A DNA stretch of 64,000 nt from Cutaneotrichosporon cavernicola (taxonomy: Eukaryota; Basidiomycota; Tremellomycetes; Trichosporonales; Trichosporonaceae). Below the pieces are notes generated by a model. It had not been told where the DNA came from, made no database searches, and was given only the letters and a program-made list of their open reading frames with translations. The stretch covers positions 992,001 through 1,056,000 of the forward strand of contig NC_083396.1 in the NCBI RefSeq assembly GCF_030864355.1, in the 5' to 3' direction. Within the stretch, counting starts at the first letter, position 1; every line of letters begins with the position of its first letter. Below are positions 32,129 to 42,766 of this stretch, one piece after another. Both the position numbers and the translations under genes were made by a program.

Positions 32129-34035
32129 ATGAGAGCTGCAGTGTGGCTATCACTCACAGCGTGCGGTGCCGTCGTAAGCACCACCGCCGCCTCAACCGCG
32201 CTCTGGGCCATCCTGGCCTTTGGTAAGTCCTTTCCTCCTTTTCGAGGCCCGCGCGACAACTTGTACTGGCACCCGATCCACTCACACCAGTCCCACTCGT
32301 CAACGTCATCGCCATCCCTTCGCTCATAGGTAGCGTCCTCGGTACGTCCAGGCCGTCGCTATGACTAACCTCAGTCTTCGTCCACACCCTCCCGTTCGCG
32401 ACCTATCTCCTACTCGCACAGACCGACGCGCCCAAACACAAGGGCTCCCTCTTCCTTCCTTTCAGCCCATGTACGTATCCTTCCTTGCAACTGGCCGCCG
32501 GCTTCAGCGGCTTGGGACGTGCCCCGCGGTTTGGTCACGCACGTGTGGCTGCCTTCCACTTGCATTTCGCTCACGCACAGCACGACACCTGGGCATCCTT
32601 GTCGCCGTGTCGTCGTACCTCCGGGCAGTGATCATCCTCGCTCCCAAGTTCATCCTCACCGTTATCCGAACAGCATGGAGACTCTGGCGAACAACCCCAT
32701 TCGACGACGAAGTCGACCCAATCATGGCCGGGTGGTGGTGGGAGAGATACGCAAGGTGCGCCCTTGTCATGGTACTGTGCTTCCGCGTCCTGCTGACACC
32801 AGCTTCGGAGTCGAGTATCAAAATCCAAGGCGGCCAGGAGGGGCGCACAAGCTCGACGTCTTCCGTGCCCAGCCGAGTGATTGGCAGTCGACGCCCTCGC
32901 TGTCGCCAGAGAGCTCGAGCCCACCGACCACGCCTCGGTCGAGCAACAGCTTCGTCACCCTTCCCGACATGGACCCGGGGAGTAGAGCCGACCTGAGCGA
33001 CTTCCCACAACACATCTGGAGCGAGGTGCCGATGGGCTCGCCGATGGAAGAGGAGAACAGCGATCTTCGGCCCGTCGTCGTTTTCCTATATGACGTCGGC
33101 ATGATGGGTCCCATCCGACCACGCCGATGGATGTTCGGGCTTACCGGACTGCTCTTCGCGAAGCAGGGATACGGTGAATCTTGGTTCCCCGGATACACAA
33201 CTGACTGCCAGTCGCCGTTGTCCCAGACATCACGACGTACCCGACCGGCCAGATGGAGGACATGGTCGCAGATGTGCGCGCCACATTAGCGTGGGTACAC
33301 AAGGAGATCCGCTACTACGGCGGCGACCCTTCGCGCATATACGTATGCGGCCATGGCCTCGGTGCCCACCTGGGCATGTACACCATCGCGCAGGACGTGG
33401 TGGTGCATTCGCGCGACAAGGTCGAGCTGCACAACGCGGCCGTCAACTGGGCCAACATGGGGTACGCCAACGACCATCTCACATCTGCAGGCCGGGAAAT
33501 TCCCAATGGCGTCCGTGCTCTCCGCATCTACGGACCAGACATTGAGCTCCCGCCTATCAAGGGCGTGATCCTCTTATCCCCCGTCGCCGACGTGATCAAG
33601 CAGGTACGCCACGAGGCCAAGTGCTGGCTCGAACACGTGTCACCGCTCCGACGATCGCTAGGCTCGAGCCAGACACGCTGTATGCGCCACTCGCTCGGCC
33701 ACATCCTCTTCGCAGCCAAAGACCTTGTCGACGTCGACCTCCTCCCGCGCGGCGCCCTCATTCTGCACGGCAAGCGCAACCAACTTGTCCCAGAGTGGCA
33801 GGGCACGTGGCTTGCCGAGCTCCTCCGCGGCTTCGACTTTGAAGTCACGCTCAGGACATACGCGCGTTTGGGTCACTTTGACGTGGTCACAAACCTCATG
33901 GCCGGGTTTGAGAGCCGGTCCACGGCGTTCTTATTGGAAGAAAGTGAGTCGCCGCGAGTGCAAGCGAGAGCGAGTGCATGTCGGCATGGTACAAAGCTGA
34001 CAGCAGTCCGGTCGTTCATCGAGAGCTCGCATTAG
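32129..34035 (+). CDS. membrane-anchored alpha/beta-hydrolase of the prenylcysteine methylesterase-like group, catalytic residues lost
   Basis: Exons 32129-32222, 32291-32341, 32375-32470, 32581-32755, 32803-33173, 33212-33943 and 34007-34035 close in frame; 515 aa. The N-terminal 150 residues hold three to four hydrophobic helices (LWAILAF-VPLVNVIAIPSLIG, FVHTLPFATYLLLAQ, LGILVAVSSYLRAVIIL). The hydrolase domain starts near residue 225. The motif order fits the ICME-like group: VVVFLYDVGMM, LLFAKQGYVAVVPDITTYPTGQMEDMVADV, then YYGGDPSRIYVCGHGLGAHL. The nucleophile elbow is G-H-G-L-G (Gly311 in place of serine), the acid position is Asn452 (HGKRNQLVP) and the oxyanion HGG/TGG is YDVG. A histidine (His484, LGHFDVV) is kept. 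I infer a pseudo-enzyme in an internal membrane; function unknown. Confidence 0.8.
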
Positions 34036-34452
34036 TGTCGAATCGGGTTCCATTTCCGTCGCTTGTTGCCTGTGCCATTAGAATATCAGATGCATGTGTT
34101 ATAGTTGTCCGTGTACACGCAGAGAATCACAGTTCACGGCCGTGGTCAACGCAACGCGGGTATTCAGTAGTGGGTCGCGCGTCGCGCTTGGCAGCTTGGC
34201 CATCAGTTCCCCGTATCACACCCCCTCACCGTCCAACCCATCACAGGCCTGTATACATTGGCATCTGTTCATTCTGGTATGAATGCTCTACTTATCCAGG
34301 ATCAGGTATGAATGTACGGAGTGGTGTGTCGGTTGGTCGATGATTCTGGTATCTACTGCATCTAGTATCTAACTCGATATCGCGTCTTAAAACGTTCTGC
34401 CGCGCGTCGAATTACGTATACTACTACTTCTCGCCCCCCTCCCATTCCTTCA
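34036..34452. other. intergenic, convergent 3' ends
   Basis: 417 bp between the stop of the plus-strand hydrolase-like gene and the stop of the minus-strand orphan ORF. No feature seen. Confidence 0.4.
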
Positions 34453-34992
34453 CTATCGCATGAAGCTGGGCGCGCGCTCTGTGATGCGCGGCGGGCGCCG
34501 CCCCGGATCACCCTCAACGGGCACAAGCGCCATCACCAGCGCATTAAGCGCGGTGATGCGGTCGACAATACCCCCTTTTCCAGCAGCAGCAACTGCCCGC
34601 GGATCAGAAGCCACCGAGGGGAAGTAGACCGCAAAGGCAGACATAATGGCGTCGCCTCCTCCTCCCGGCGACACGGACGTGTCGCTGACAAGAACCGCGC
34701 TTATTTGCTGTAGGAACCGCACAAAGTGGGCTGTGCGGGGTTCCATTGCGTCCCGCCTCCCAGGAGGATGGTGACGACGTGGCGCAGATACAACCGCCAC
34801 GGGCGAGAGAGCGGGGTTGGCTACGGTGGCAAGGTTGATGGGTGTGCGAGGAGTTGGGGGTGGGTTGGCCGCAAATGACGGGTAGAGGGTTTCAGGGCGC
34901 GTGTCGAGGCGTAGCACTGGTCGCGCTGGACGGTGTAAAGGACGGTGGTTGTTGGTGTTGGTGTTTGGGTCGGGCTGGGCCGAGTGGGACAT
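34453..34992 (-). CDS. hypothetical protein, orphan ORF, start uncertain
   Basis: Continuous frame of 180 codons from ATG 34992-34990 (MSHSAQPDPN). It could start at 35124 (MRAMRLL), adding 44 Pro-rich residues. The first 70 residues are Pro/Asn/Arg-rich. The last 90 have balanced, globular-looking composition (MEPRTAHFVRFLQQISAVLV, then AIMSAFAVYFPSVASD and ITALNALVMALVPVEGD), which argues for a real protein. No family recognised. A TATA-like element lies 32 bp upstream of the 35124 ATG on the same strand. No intron is needed, unusual for this window. Confidence 0.45.
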   Translation of the reverse strand: MSHSAQPDPNTNTNNHRPLHRPARPVLRLDTRPETLYPSFAANPPPTPRTPINLATVANPALSPVAVVSAPRRHHPPGRRDAMEPRTAHFVRFLQQISAVLVSDTSVSPGGGGDAIMSAFAVYFPSVASDPRAVAAAGKGGIVDRITALNALVMALVPVEGDPGRRPPRITERAPSFMR

Positions 34993-35155
34993 GCCCAGCG
35001 ACGGGGGTGGGGTGTGGTTCGTTGGGAATGGTAGGAGTGGATAGCTCGCGATGGGGAATGATGGTAGATGGCTCGTTGGGCGCAAAACTGGGCTGAGAGG
35101 AGTGAGGAGGCGCATGGCGCGCATGTTTGTTGAGAGAATCCAAGATGGCTGTTGG

Positions 35156-35167
35156 AATATATATAAG
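35156..35167 (-). promoter_or_regulatory. TATA-like element upstream of orphan ORF
   Basis: On the minus strand the sequence reads CCTTATATATATT. It lies 32 bp before a possible ATG (35124) and about 165 bp before the start I prefer (34992). Confidence 0.45.
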
Positions 35168-36469
35168 GTATAAGGCGGGAAGGCAGCGCGGACGAGGCGG
35201 TGAGGCGGTGCACACACGTGAGTGTGTGTGGATGTGCACTGCATCCAAGGGGCTTCCATCACCAACCTCCTTGGCTTCGGAATCCCGGATATGGTGGATA
35301 TCAACGGTTACCAAGCGATAACTGATATCGTCAGCGTCGTCAGGACTGTCAGCAATGCTGTTGCCACCACCATTGGACAAACAATGCGCCATGGGTAGTC
35401 AATGGTCAGCGGTTCACGAACATTCACCCTGTGGCACGGCCGCACAGCTGAACATATTGCTCCAATAGTTGGGCGAGCAGCGAGGCTGTGGTGAGGTCCA
35501 GTGGAATTGCTGGACACAGGCAGGTTCTGGTCTTCTAATTCTGGCATTGGGATTGAGTAGAGATGAAGAGGTGAGTGAAGGTGAGTGGCGAACAGCACCA
35601 ACACATGATCGAGTCTGTTGGGGTCAGGCACGTCCAGGCACCGCCCTGTATCAGCTGACGACGCGTTATTCTTAACGAATTGTCGCCATCAGCTTTGTTG
35701 AATATCACTCAAACTCGACGTACAAGACGTCATTACCCGATTGAACATTTGGCGGCGAGCACCGTCTTACCCTCTTGTGTAGGGTATGCTGTGCAGTGGC
35801 TCCAACTTAGCCCGACACCAAGCCTCAAGGGCTGATGATAATGGCATGTCCTCTCGCAGCCATCTTTCCCAGTTAGTGTTTATCCGCTAACAGGGGTGCT
35901 CCTTTACTCTTGGGCCACCGCAACAGAGCCTGCAGGTCCCAGAAGCCCTTCCTCCTTTTTCGCCACTTTCCCTCCGTTGCACACCTGGTGGCAATATCTA
36001 CCGTTGTCGCTCAAGCGGCAGTGACAGGGACGATGTACTCAACTTGCACATAGGCAGGTATGTGTAGGAACACGCACATGGTCGAGACAGGAAACAAATG
36101 AAGAGAGAAGTTGTTGCCTTGTTGCGTTGTGCACTGGTCAGAACGCGGGGTCGTGGGGGCCGCGACTCTCCCCGTTCTACCATCGTGGCATTTCCGAAAT
36201 CTTCCGTGCCTGAAGGCCGAAATCCGGCGCCACTCGATTTGCTTGTCATTAGGATTTTGGATTAGTGGCCTGAATAATATTACAGTACAAAGATCTGGGG
36301 CCACCCACATGGCCAACATCGTCGCTTCGCTTGCACGCAATCTACTCCTTCAGCACTGTACTTTTACTCATCCACTCGCTGTACTATACGCAACTTGCAC
36401 CCGTCAGCGCGCTCGACACTCTCGACGCTCGACACCTGTATATTTCTACTGTGACACCCACCTCGTCAC

Positions 36470-36650
36470 TTATCGGCTACCACCTGAGCTCCACCACCCA
36501 TTCACCCTTCGCCCCGCCACCACCCACACCCTCTCTCTCCCTCCTGCCACTCCTCCTCCTCCTCCTAGGCTCCCCTCCTCCCAGGCCCCCCTCCTCTCAA
36601 CTCAAACAATCCCCCTCGCCCCCACCAACCCTCCTCCTTCCCTCTCCCAA
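36470..36650 (+). promoter_or_regulatory. C/T-rich leader tract before DCAF4-like gene
   Basis: About 180 bp composed largely of C and T (many CCTCC, CTCTC and CCCTC runs), ending at the ATG. Pyrimidine-rich tracts are common near fungal transcription starts; exact start not visible. Confidence 0.5.
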
Positions 36651-38044
36651 ATGGCCCCAAACAAGAACGCGTTCCTAGGCGACGTACCAGGGATGTACTA
36701 CGACGTCGAGCGCAACCGCTATTTCCCAGTTAGGGCCGAGGCCGTAGGAATGAAGGAGCGGCCCGTGTGCACGCGCAAACGGAAACAGATACAGAACTGG
36801 GACGTCAACGAGAGCCGGGGGCTTCGACGGCGCGTTTTTCGGGCAATCGGGCCCCGAAGCGACGCCTTGGACCGGAACCGCACGGCTGACCGGGTAGCGA
36901 GCACGACACTGCATAGGATAACTGGACTATGCGAGTGTCACGGCAAGAATGTCACTAGCGTCAAGGTGGGTCCTTGCGCGTTTGGTGCTGATGACAGTCC
37001 TTTGGGCCTGCTGGACTCGCCGTTACGACAGACCATGGACAGGTCATTATATCCTGTCCGGATGGCGACGCATTTTCGTTCTCAGCTTGTACCGAAACTG
37101 TGAGCTAGCGCCACCACGCGGTTAGCTGACAGCAGCTCCTAGGTGTGCACTGCAACGCTGCTAGAGGGACATGGATGTGAGTATCCAGCGTCACGGATCT
37201 GACATCCCCAGCTGCGTTGCCAACGGCAACGCCCCACATGTACACAGTTGGCGGAGAGACCCACTCAACCTCGTCCATGTCCCGCCTGAACAATGGACAC
37301 TAGACCTCCCCCAGCGCGACATCTATGCTATGTCGTCTTTCGACAACATCACGTCGCTTGGTGAGCTAACTCGTCTTCATGTGGACTCTGACAACAGGCC
37401 TCCCTTTCTCCATTAACACTGTCACCACCACCAACGACAACCTGCTGCTCTCCTCACGGCGCTTCCCCTCTGATCCCTACAGGCTACACCAGACGTCCAC
37501 GGACCTGGTGTTCGCGGGGCTGCGGAGCGGCAGCATCGTTGTCGACGACCTGCGCACACCCCAGAACAAGACGCTGACCGTGGGAACCATGCCAACCCGA
37601 CGGTTGATTACTGGACTACGACGACTAAACGACGCAGCGGTGCCGTACGGTCTGGTGGCTGCGGGCTTGGACAGTCAGCTCGTGCTCTTTGACGTGCGCT
37701 TCTCGTCGCAGCCACTACGCGAGTTCACCGGTCACGTCAACCCCAGTATCCCAACCTTGGGCTTCAGCACCAGTCCAGATGACACGGTCGTCTTTGTCGG
37801 TGGTTCCGACCACCGCCTCCGGGCATGGGACACGGTCACTGGCGAGATGCTGCATGCGCGCAACAGCGACAAGAGAAATGCGCTTGCCTTCAACTTCAAG
37901 AACTTGGTCGAGCACATCGACATCTCACCCAACCTTACTGTGCGCACGGCGAATGCAGGTGACATCTTACGATTCGAGCACTGGGACAACCCCGACGAGA
38001 TGATGAAGTGGACGAGCGGAAACGAGGACCTTGACGCGTCGTAG
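36651..38044 (+). CDS. WD40-repeat protein related to DCAF4 (WDR21)
   Basis: Exons 36651-36965, 36998-37099, 37136-37176, 37212-37360 and 37398-38044 give 417 aa. The N-terminus MAPNKNAFLGDVPGMYYDVERNRYFPV contains the DCAF4/WDR21 signature PG-x-YYD-x-E-x-NRYF. WD-type blades follow (LVFAGLRSGSIVVDDLR, GLVAAGLDSQLVLFDVRF, VFVGGSDHRLRAWD). In animals DCAF4 is a substrate receptor for the CUL4-DDB1 ubiquitin ligase. A similar role here is inferred from family only; I did not find a clear WDXR box in every blade. The frame closes over four short introns, the last exon carrying most of the propeller. Confidence 0.78.
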
Positions 38045-40042
38045 GTCCTGGAGCCCACCTCATGGAGTAACTTTGCTTGCTCCGCCTGCACGCTCGATAT
38101 ACATTACATGGTGTTTGCGATCTCTCGCTGCAGGTCCAGTGGCAACTTCGCACCACCACGAATACGCACGGACGCTACTGGTGCCCATGCTCTTGCTCAC
38201 GATGTTCCCTTCTATGTCTCGCATCCGGAGACCCTTGCACGGCTCTCTCGTAGCCCTCTGCCTGGAAGAGATCGGGTCGTGCGCTACTGTACTTGCTGGC
38301 TTATGTATGATGCATGGATGCCGCCCAAGCGTACCCCGATTGCGAGGGGATAATGTGTGGGCCGGAGATGTGGAGCGGAGCGGTGCAGTCGTCGGGCGCT
38401 GATGTGAGGATCGAAGCAGGCAAGATCTGGTGTCTTGCTGGACAAAACGCCACACGTTGCTCCAAGAAGAGCAGGTCACGAGTCATGCTGCGACTTGTTA
38501 TCCCCACCATCATGGCAAGAACCATGCCAACAAGTCTGTACCCCATAACGCCTACCCTGTCTAGAACATTGCCAACGATACTGTATTGTAGAGTGAAACA
38601 GTGCATCCCTGTTCTCTGGCCCACAACCCAAGCGTCATTCGACCACGATCATAAGCAGAGAGCGAGCGCACAAACCTCCACCCCGCCCCACAGCGGGGCA
38701 AGTTGCGAAAGTGCTAGAGAAAACATGGGAGGAGAAGGGAAGCGGACTGCAAGGATAGTGAGAACCTTTATCAAGAGCACCGCTCCCAATATCCTGCCTG
38801 TCTTAGCTATCCTGAGGTGACGGCATTACCGAGGGTTGGAGGATTTTTGGTTTTAACTTTGATTTTTGGTTTTATCGTAAATTGGGTGGAGTTTGGCCGC
38901 AGGTACGGTACGTAAAGTACGTAGGTAGTCAGGGACGAGGGAACAGTGCGGAATGCAAACTGACGCGCGTCAAAAGGTCATACCAGTAGTCGAGTCACAC
39001 AGTCACGCCCACCCCATGACCCGTGATTCTTGTAATCCTAAAGCCGGATCTACTTGTACCAGCTTCAGCAACTTGATCGTGTCTTGAATCGCACCATGTA
39101 TGTTTTGCTTTTGCTACAACCGAATCTAACGAAAGCAACTGAACAGATTCAAAGTACTGATGCGGGCGCGCCTGACTTTTGTTGGAATGCCTTGGAGAGG
39201 CGCTGTGCGGGGAATAATAGGGGATGGACAGGGAACTTGTTCCTTGGGGCTTGGAGCTGTCAGAGGAGTTTCCGCCATTGTGCCAAGTGCACAGATCACT
39301 TTGACTGTCTAATTGTTACTCTTCTTCCCTTGTTCCCTCTCATTACAGTACTCTTACATTAGGATCAAACGGCCCAAACGGTACCCGATACACGAGTGGC
39401 GCAAGCCATCCTCCAGCTCCAGGCCTCCACGCCTTGATTCACCCTTGAACCCAGTGCCGTGTTCTACCCTTGAGATCCTCAACGGCTAGACCTCAACCCT
39501 CAACGTCGACATTCATCCACAATGTCCACAATCATGCCCCTCCTCAATCTCTAACTCGGCTCATCATTACTGCTCGTGCACGCACCCCAACATCACAAGC
39601 TCTCTCCACCTCTCCAGCCCCAACCACCCACTCATCATACATGCCTACAGGTCAAAATCAGTCAGGTCAACTCAGCAATCAACCACCGTCTCGCAGGTAT
39701 CCCTTTCAAACAATCGTAACACCTGTCCGCTATCTCTGATCTTGTCCACTTTGATCATTACTCCTTCCCACCCTTCCTCCCTCTGGACATCATACCTATC
39801 ACCGCCTCGCCGCCTCGCCGACGCCCGAGTCGCGCCCAGCACACTACACCGCACCATTGACCCGATAGCGCAGCGCGCCGCCAGGGCCCTTCCGCACAAC
39901 CACCCCACACAAGACACAGACCTCCAGCCGACAATACACACCTTCCCCTACCCACTCTACACTCTACACTCTACACTCCACACCTACACTCTACACTCCA
40001 CACTCTACTGTCTCCCCTCGCCATCACAACATTACTCTTACC
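38045..40042. other. intergenic DCAF4-like / CDC14
   Basis: 2.0 kb. Open frames (38314-38820 plus, 38060-38479 minus) lack natural protein composition and splice support, so none is called. The last 600 bp form a long CT/CA-rich leader of CDC14, ending in a tandem repeat. No RNA gene seen. Confidence 0.45.
39953..40012. repeat. tandem CTCTACA-type repeat in CDC14 leader
   Basis: Imperfect units CTCTACA and CTCCACA run for about 60 bp and end 31 bp before the CDC14 ATG, so part of it is probably in the 5' untranslated leader. Confidence 0.75.
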
Positions 40043-42223
40043 ATGCCCAGCTCGACACCACCATCAAGCCGGGCCCAGTCTGGCTTTCGCAACCTCCCAA
40101 ATCCATACGCCCTCTTCGCCCCACGCCTCGTCTTCACTACCCTCGCACCCAAGGATGCTGCGCTGGGACCATACGCCCACCCAACAACGGGCAAACCCAT
40201 GCACCTCTTCTCCCGTGCGCCATTCCCACAACCCCGTCGCCACTGACACCAGTCGACCACGACCTATACTACACACCGTTCAAGAACGACTATGGGCCAC
40301 TCAACCTCGCGTACACATTCGATGCCTGCGTCAAGATCTTTGACCGCCTCAATGTGAGCCACCTTTTTGGCCGCGGCTCGCACCGCTGACGCCTAGATCA
40401 AGGACCACAAGCGCAAGGCCCTGTGCTTGTACACGTCACCAGAGCCTGAACAGAAGTCGAACCTCGCAGTGATCGCCGCGTTGTACAGTGTGCGTTGCTT
40501 CTCCCGATAGTCCAGCGCTGCGCTTACACACAGCTTATCGTCGAGCACAACGACCCATGGGACGCATTCCAGCCCATCGCACACTTTGAGCTCCTGCCGT
40601 TCCGCGACGCAGGCAACGGCATTAACGAATTCGGCCTAACCGCGCAGGTGAGCTCCCTCTTGTTCTGCGAGCTGACACCAGGATGTGCTGTACGGCATGT
40701 GGAAGGCGGGCAAGCACAACCTTCTCAGACTCCAGGACTTTGATGCCGACGAGTACCGGTACTATGAGAAGGTGGAGAATGGCGACCTCAACACACTCGG
40801 GAACTTTGTCGCCTTTGCCTCTCCCATGGACCCCATGTACATCAAGGAGCGAACGCCGCCAGGCGAGGCCGCACCGGACTACACATCCGCGCAGAAGAAA
40901 ATGCTCCGCGGAGCTTTTGACAAGGTCCAGGCCAAGTTCGCACAGGAGAACGTGGGCCTGGTTGTCCGCCTCAACGACGAGCTGTGAGTGGATCGCGTGG
41001 CGCGTGTTGACAATAGCTACAATCGCCACCACTTTGTCCAGGACGGCATCGAGCACGTCGACATGTACTTTGACGACGGAACGAACCCGACGGACGACAT
41101 CGTTAGAGAGTTTATCCAGCTTGCAGACGAGACGTTCGCCAAGGGCAAGAAGGTGGCCGTGCACTGCAAGGCTGGTCTTGGCCGCACCGGCGTGCTCATT
41201 GGCGCCTACTTTATCTACAAGTTCCAGTTCACGGCGTCCGAAGCGATCGGGTTCATGCGCGTCGTTCGTCCGGGCATGGTTGTCGGTCCGCAACAGCGCT
41301 ACATGCAGCTCAACCAGATGAAGTGGGCGGGATGGGTGAGTGAGCTGTTGCTATAGTTGCTGACCGCCTAGGCTGCAACTGGCGCCATCAAGCGTACTGA
41401 GGCGGCCGAGTCACTCCCTTCGCCGCCGACAGAGCGCAACGTGCTCGTAGACATCGACCAGGTGAACGACCCAATGGAACACCTCGCAACGCCGACCCGT
41501 GGCAGCTCTCAATGCTCCAAGGCTGGCGACGCCGTGGGTCAGCCGCGCAAGGGCCTCAATGCCGTTGACGTACCCGAGGACATTGACGACGAAGATATTA
41601 TCTCGGCCGCGTTACGTGAGGTCAAGTCGGATGCGCCCTCGCCCCCCAACCACAGCGACAGCATCCGCGGCGTAAAGCGTGGTTCCGGACGGGCACCCGT
41701 GCCACAGGTTACCAACTTGACTCCTAGAACGTCGGAGAGCACCCCCCGTCTCATACGCTCCAGCTCGAACGCGAGCTGCAGCTCGAGCGCGTCCGAGCTC
41801 GACCAGCGGGCAACCAAGCGCCGTGCGGACGCACCCCTTCCTAAATCCGGCTTAAGTTCGCCGCCTCCGAGCCGGGACGTGACCCCTTCCGCCGAGGAGC
41901 TCCTTTCGTCCTCCTTTCCGTTCATCGAGGAGGGGGAGAAGGGCCCGAGCACACCGCCCCGCAACACCGTGCCTTTGGCAGGCCAAGCGCCGCCCACACC
42001 GTCGACTGCGACGCAGCGTCCCAGAAGCCTGATACCTCGTCTGGGTTCGTCGCAGCTCGCGCAGGCAACCCCGTCATCGTCGAGGTCACAGTCGTCGTCG
42101 AGCTCTAGCGACGAGCCTGAGGCCGGCCCGAACAGCTCACGGAGCAAACTCCCAACGCGCCGGCTGGTCAACACGACTCGGGGCTGGAACCCACTGTCGC
42201 GCATGGGCATTGCCCCAGAGTAG
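40043..42223 (+). CDS. CDC14: CDC14 dual-specificity protein phosphatase
   Basis: Exons 40043-40214, 40253-40353, 40397-40489, 40534-40647, 40682-40983, 41017-41335 and 41372-42223 give 650 aa. The N-terminal domain is recognisable (LVFTTL...HLFSLDHDLYYTPFKNDYGPLNLAY). The catalytic half holds HHFVQDGIEHVDMYFDDGT and the P-loop HCKAGLGRTG with Cys311. Downstream, VVRPGMVVGPQQRYM is also typical of Cdc14. The C-terminal 280 residues are Ser/Pro-rich with many S/T-P sites, suggesting control by CDK phosphorylation. Role: reverses CDK phosphorylation at mitotic exit, cytokinesis and meiosis; found in the nucleolus, nucleus and spindle in other fungi. The gene looks intact. Confidence 0.93.
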
Positions 42224-42766
42224 TCGCCAACATTGCGACACCAAACTCACCGTAAGCTAAGACGATCGGATTCCAGCTCACCCCAGCCAACCATCTCCCA
42301 TCAACATCTCCTGCATGTGCATAGCATTTCTACGAACCAAACGGCCATCACGTCACCATCCGCCAGAGACACGACCTGTGTATTCCATCCATTATTTTTG
42401 TCGGCGCACGCGCCTGTGTATTGTAGTGTCCTGGATGGACAAGTATGCTGATAGAGAGGAGTGTCTGAGCGTCGATTGTTCGAGCGCTGGGTGTTGCATA
42501 GCAGCATGGGGCCACAATCCGCCAATACGCGCCAGTATCACGTGGAGAGAGTCGAGGATGCTTGTGTCGCTTATCAGGGCATGAGGCCAGTAGAAAAGGG
42601 AGGGGAATGTGATCTTGAGAAACTAGGCCCACTGCTCTGCCCACCGCGCCGCGTGATGGCGTCAATTTGATTCCGCCATGATCGACCCGCGCGGCCTGTC
42701 GTCCAAGATGAAGATGGGAAATGCAAAGACACGTCTCTTTTAAACTAACACTCTCAACACGCCACC
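42224..42766. other. intergenic CDC14 / SHR3
   Basis: 543 bp, 3' end of CDC14 and promoter of SHR3. No further feature seen. Confidence 0.4.

Larger units (their letters stand above)
34993..36650. other. intergenic, promoter of orphan ORF and leader of DCAF4-like gene
   Basis: 1.66 kb. It holds the TATA-like element of the minus-strand orphan ORF and, on the plus side, a very C/T-rich tract at about 36470-36650 directly before the DCAF4-like start. The open frame running upstream of 36651 in this tract is low complexity and not called. Confidence 0.45.

Noticed and set aside
36111..36650. In-frame upstream extension of the DCAF4-like protein by 180 codons
   Set aside because: The stretch is CT-repeat-derived Pro/Thr/His/Leu. 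The family signature PGMYYD begins 13 residues after the ATG at 36651, so that ATG is preferred.
38060..38820. Overlapping ORFs on both strands downstream of the DCAF4-like gene
   Set aside because: Neither has protein-like composition or family motifs; likely 3' flank.
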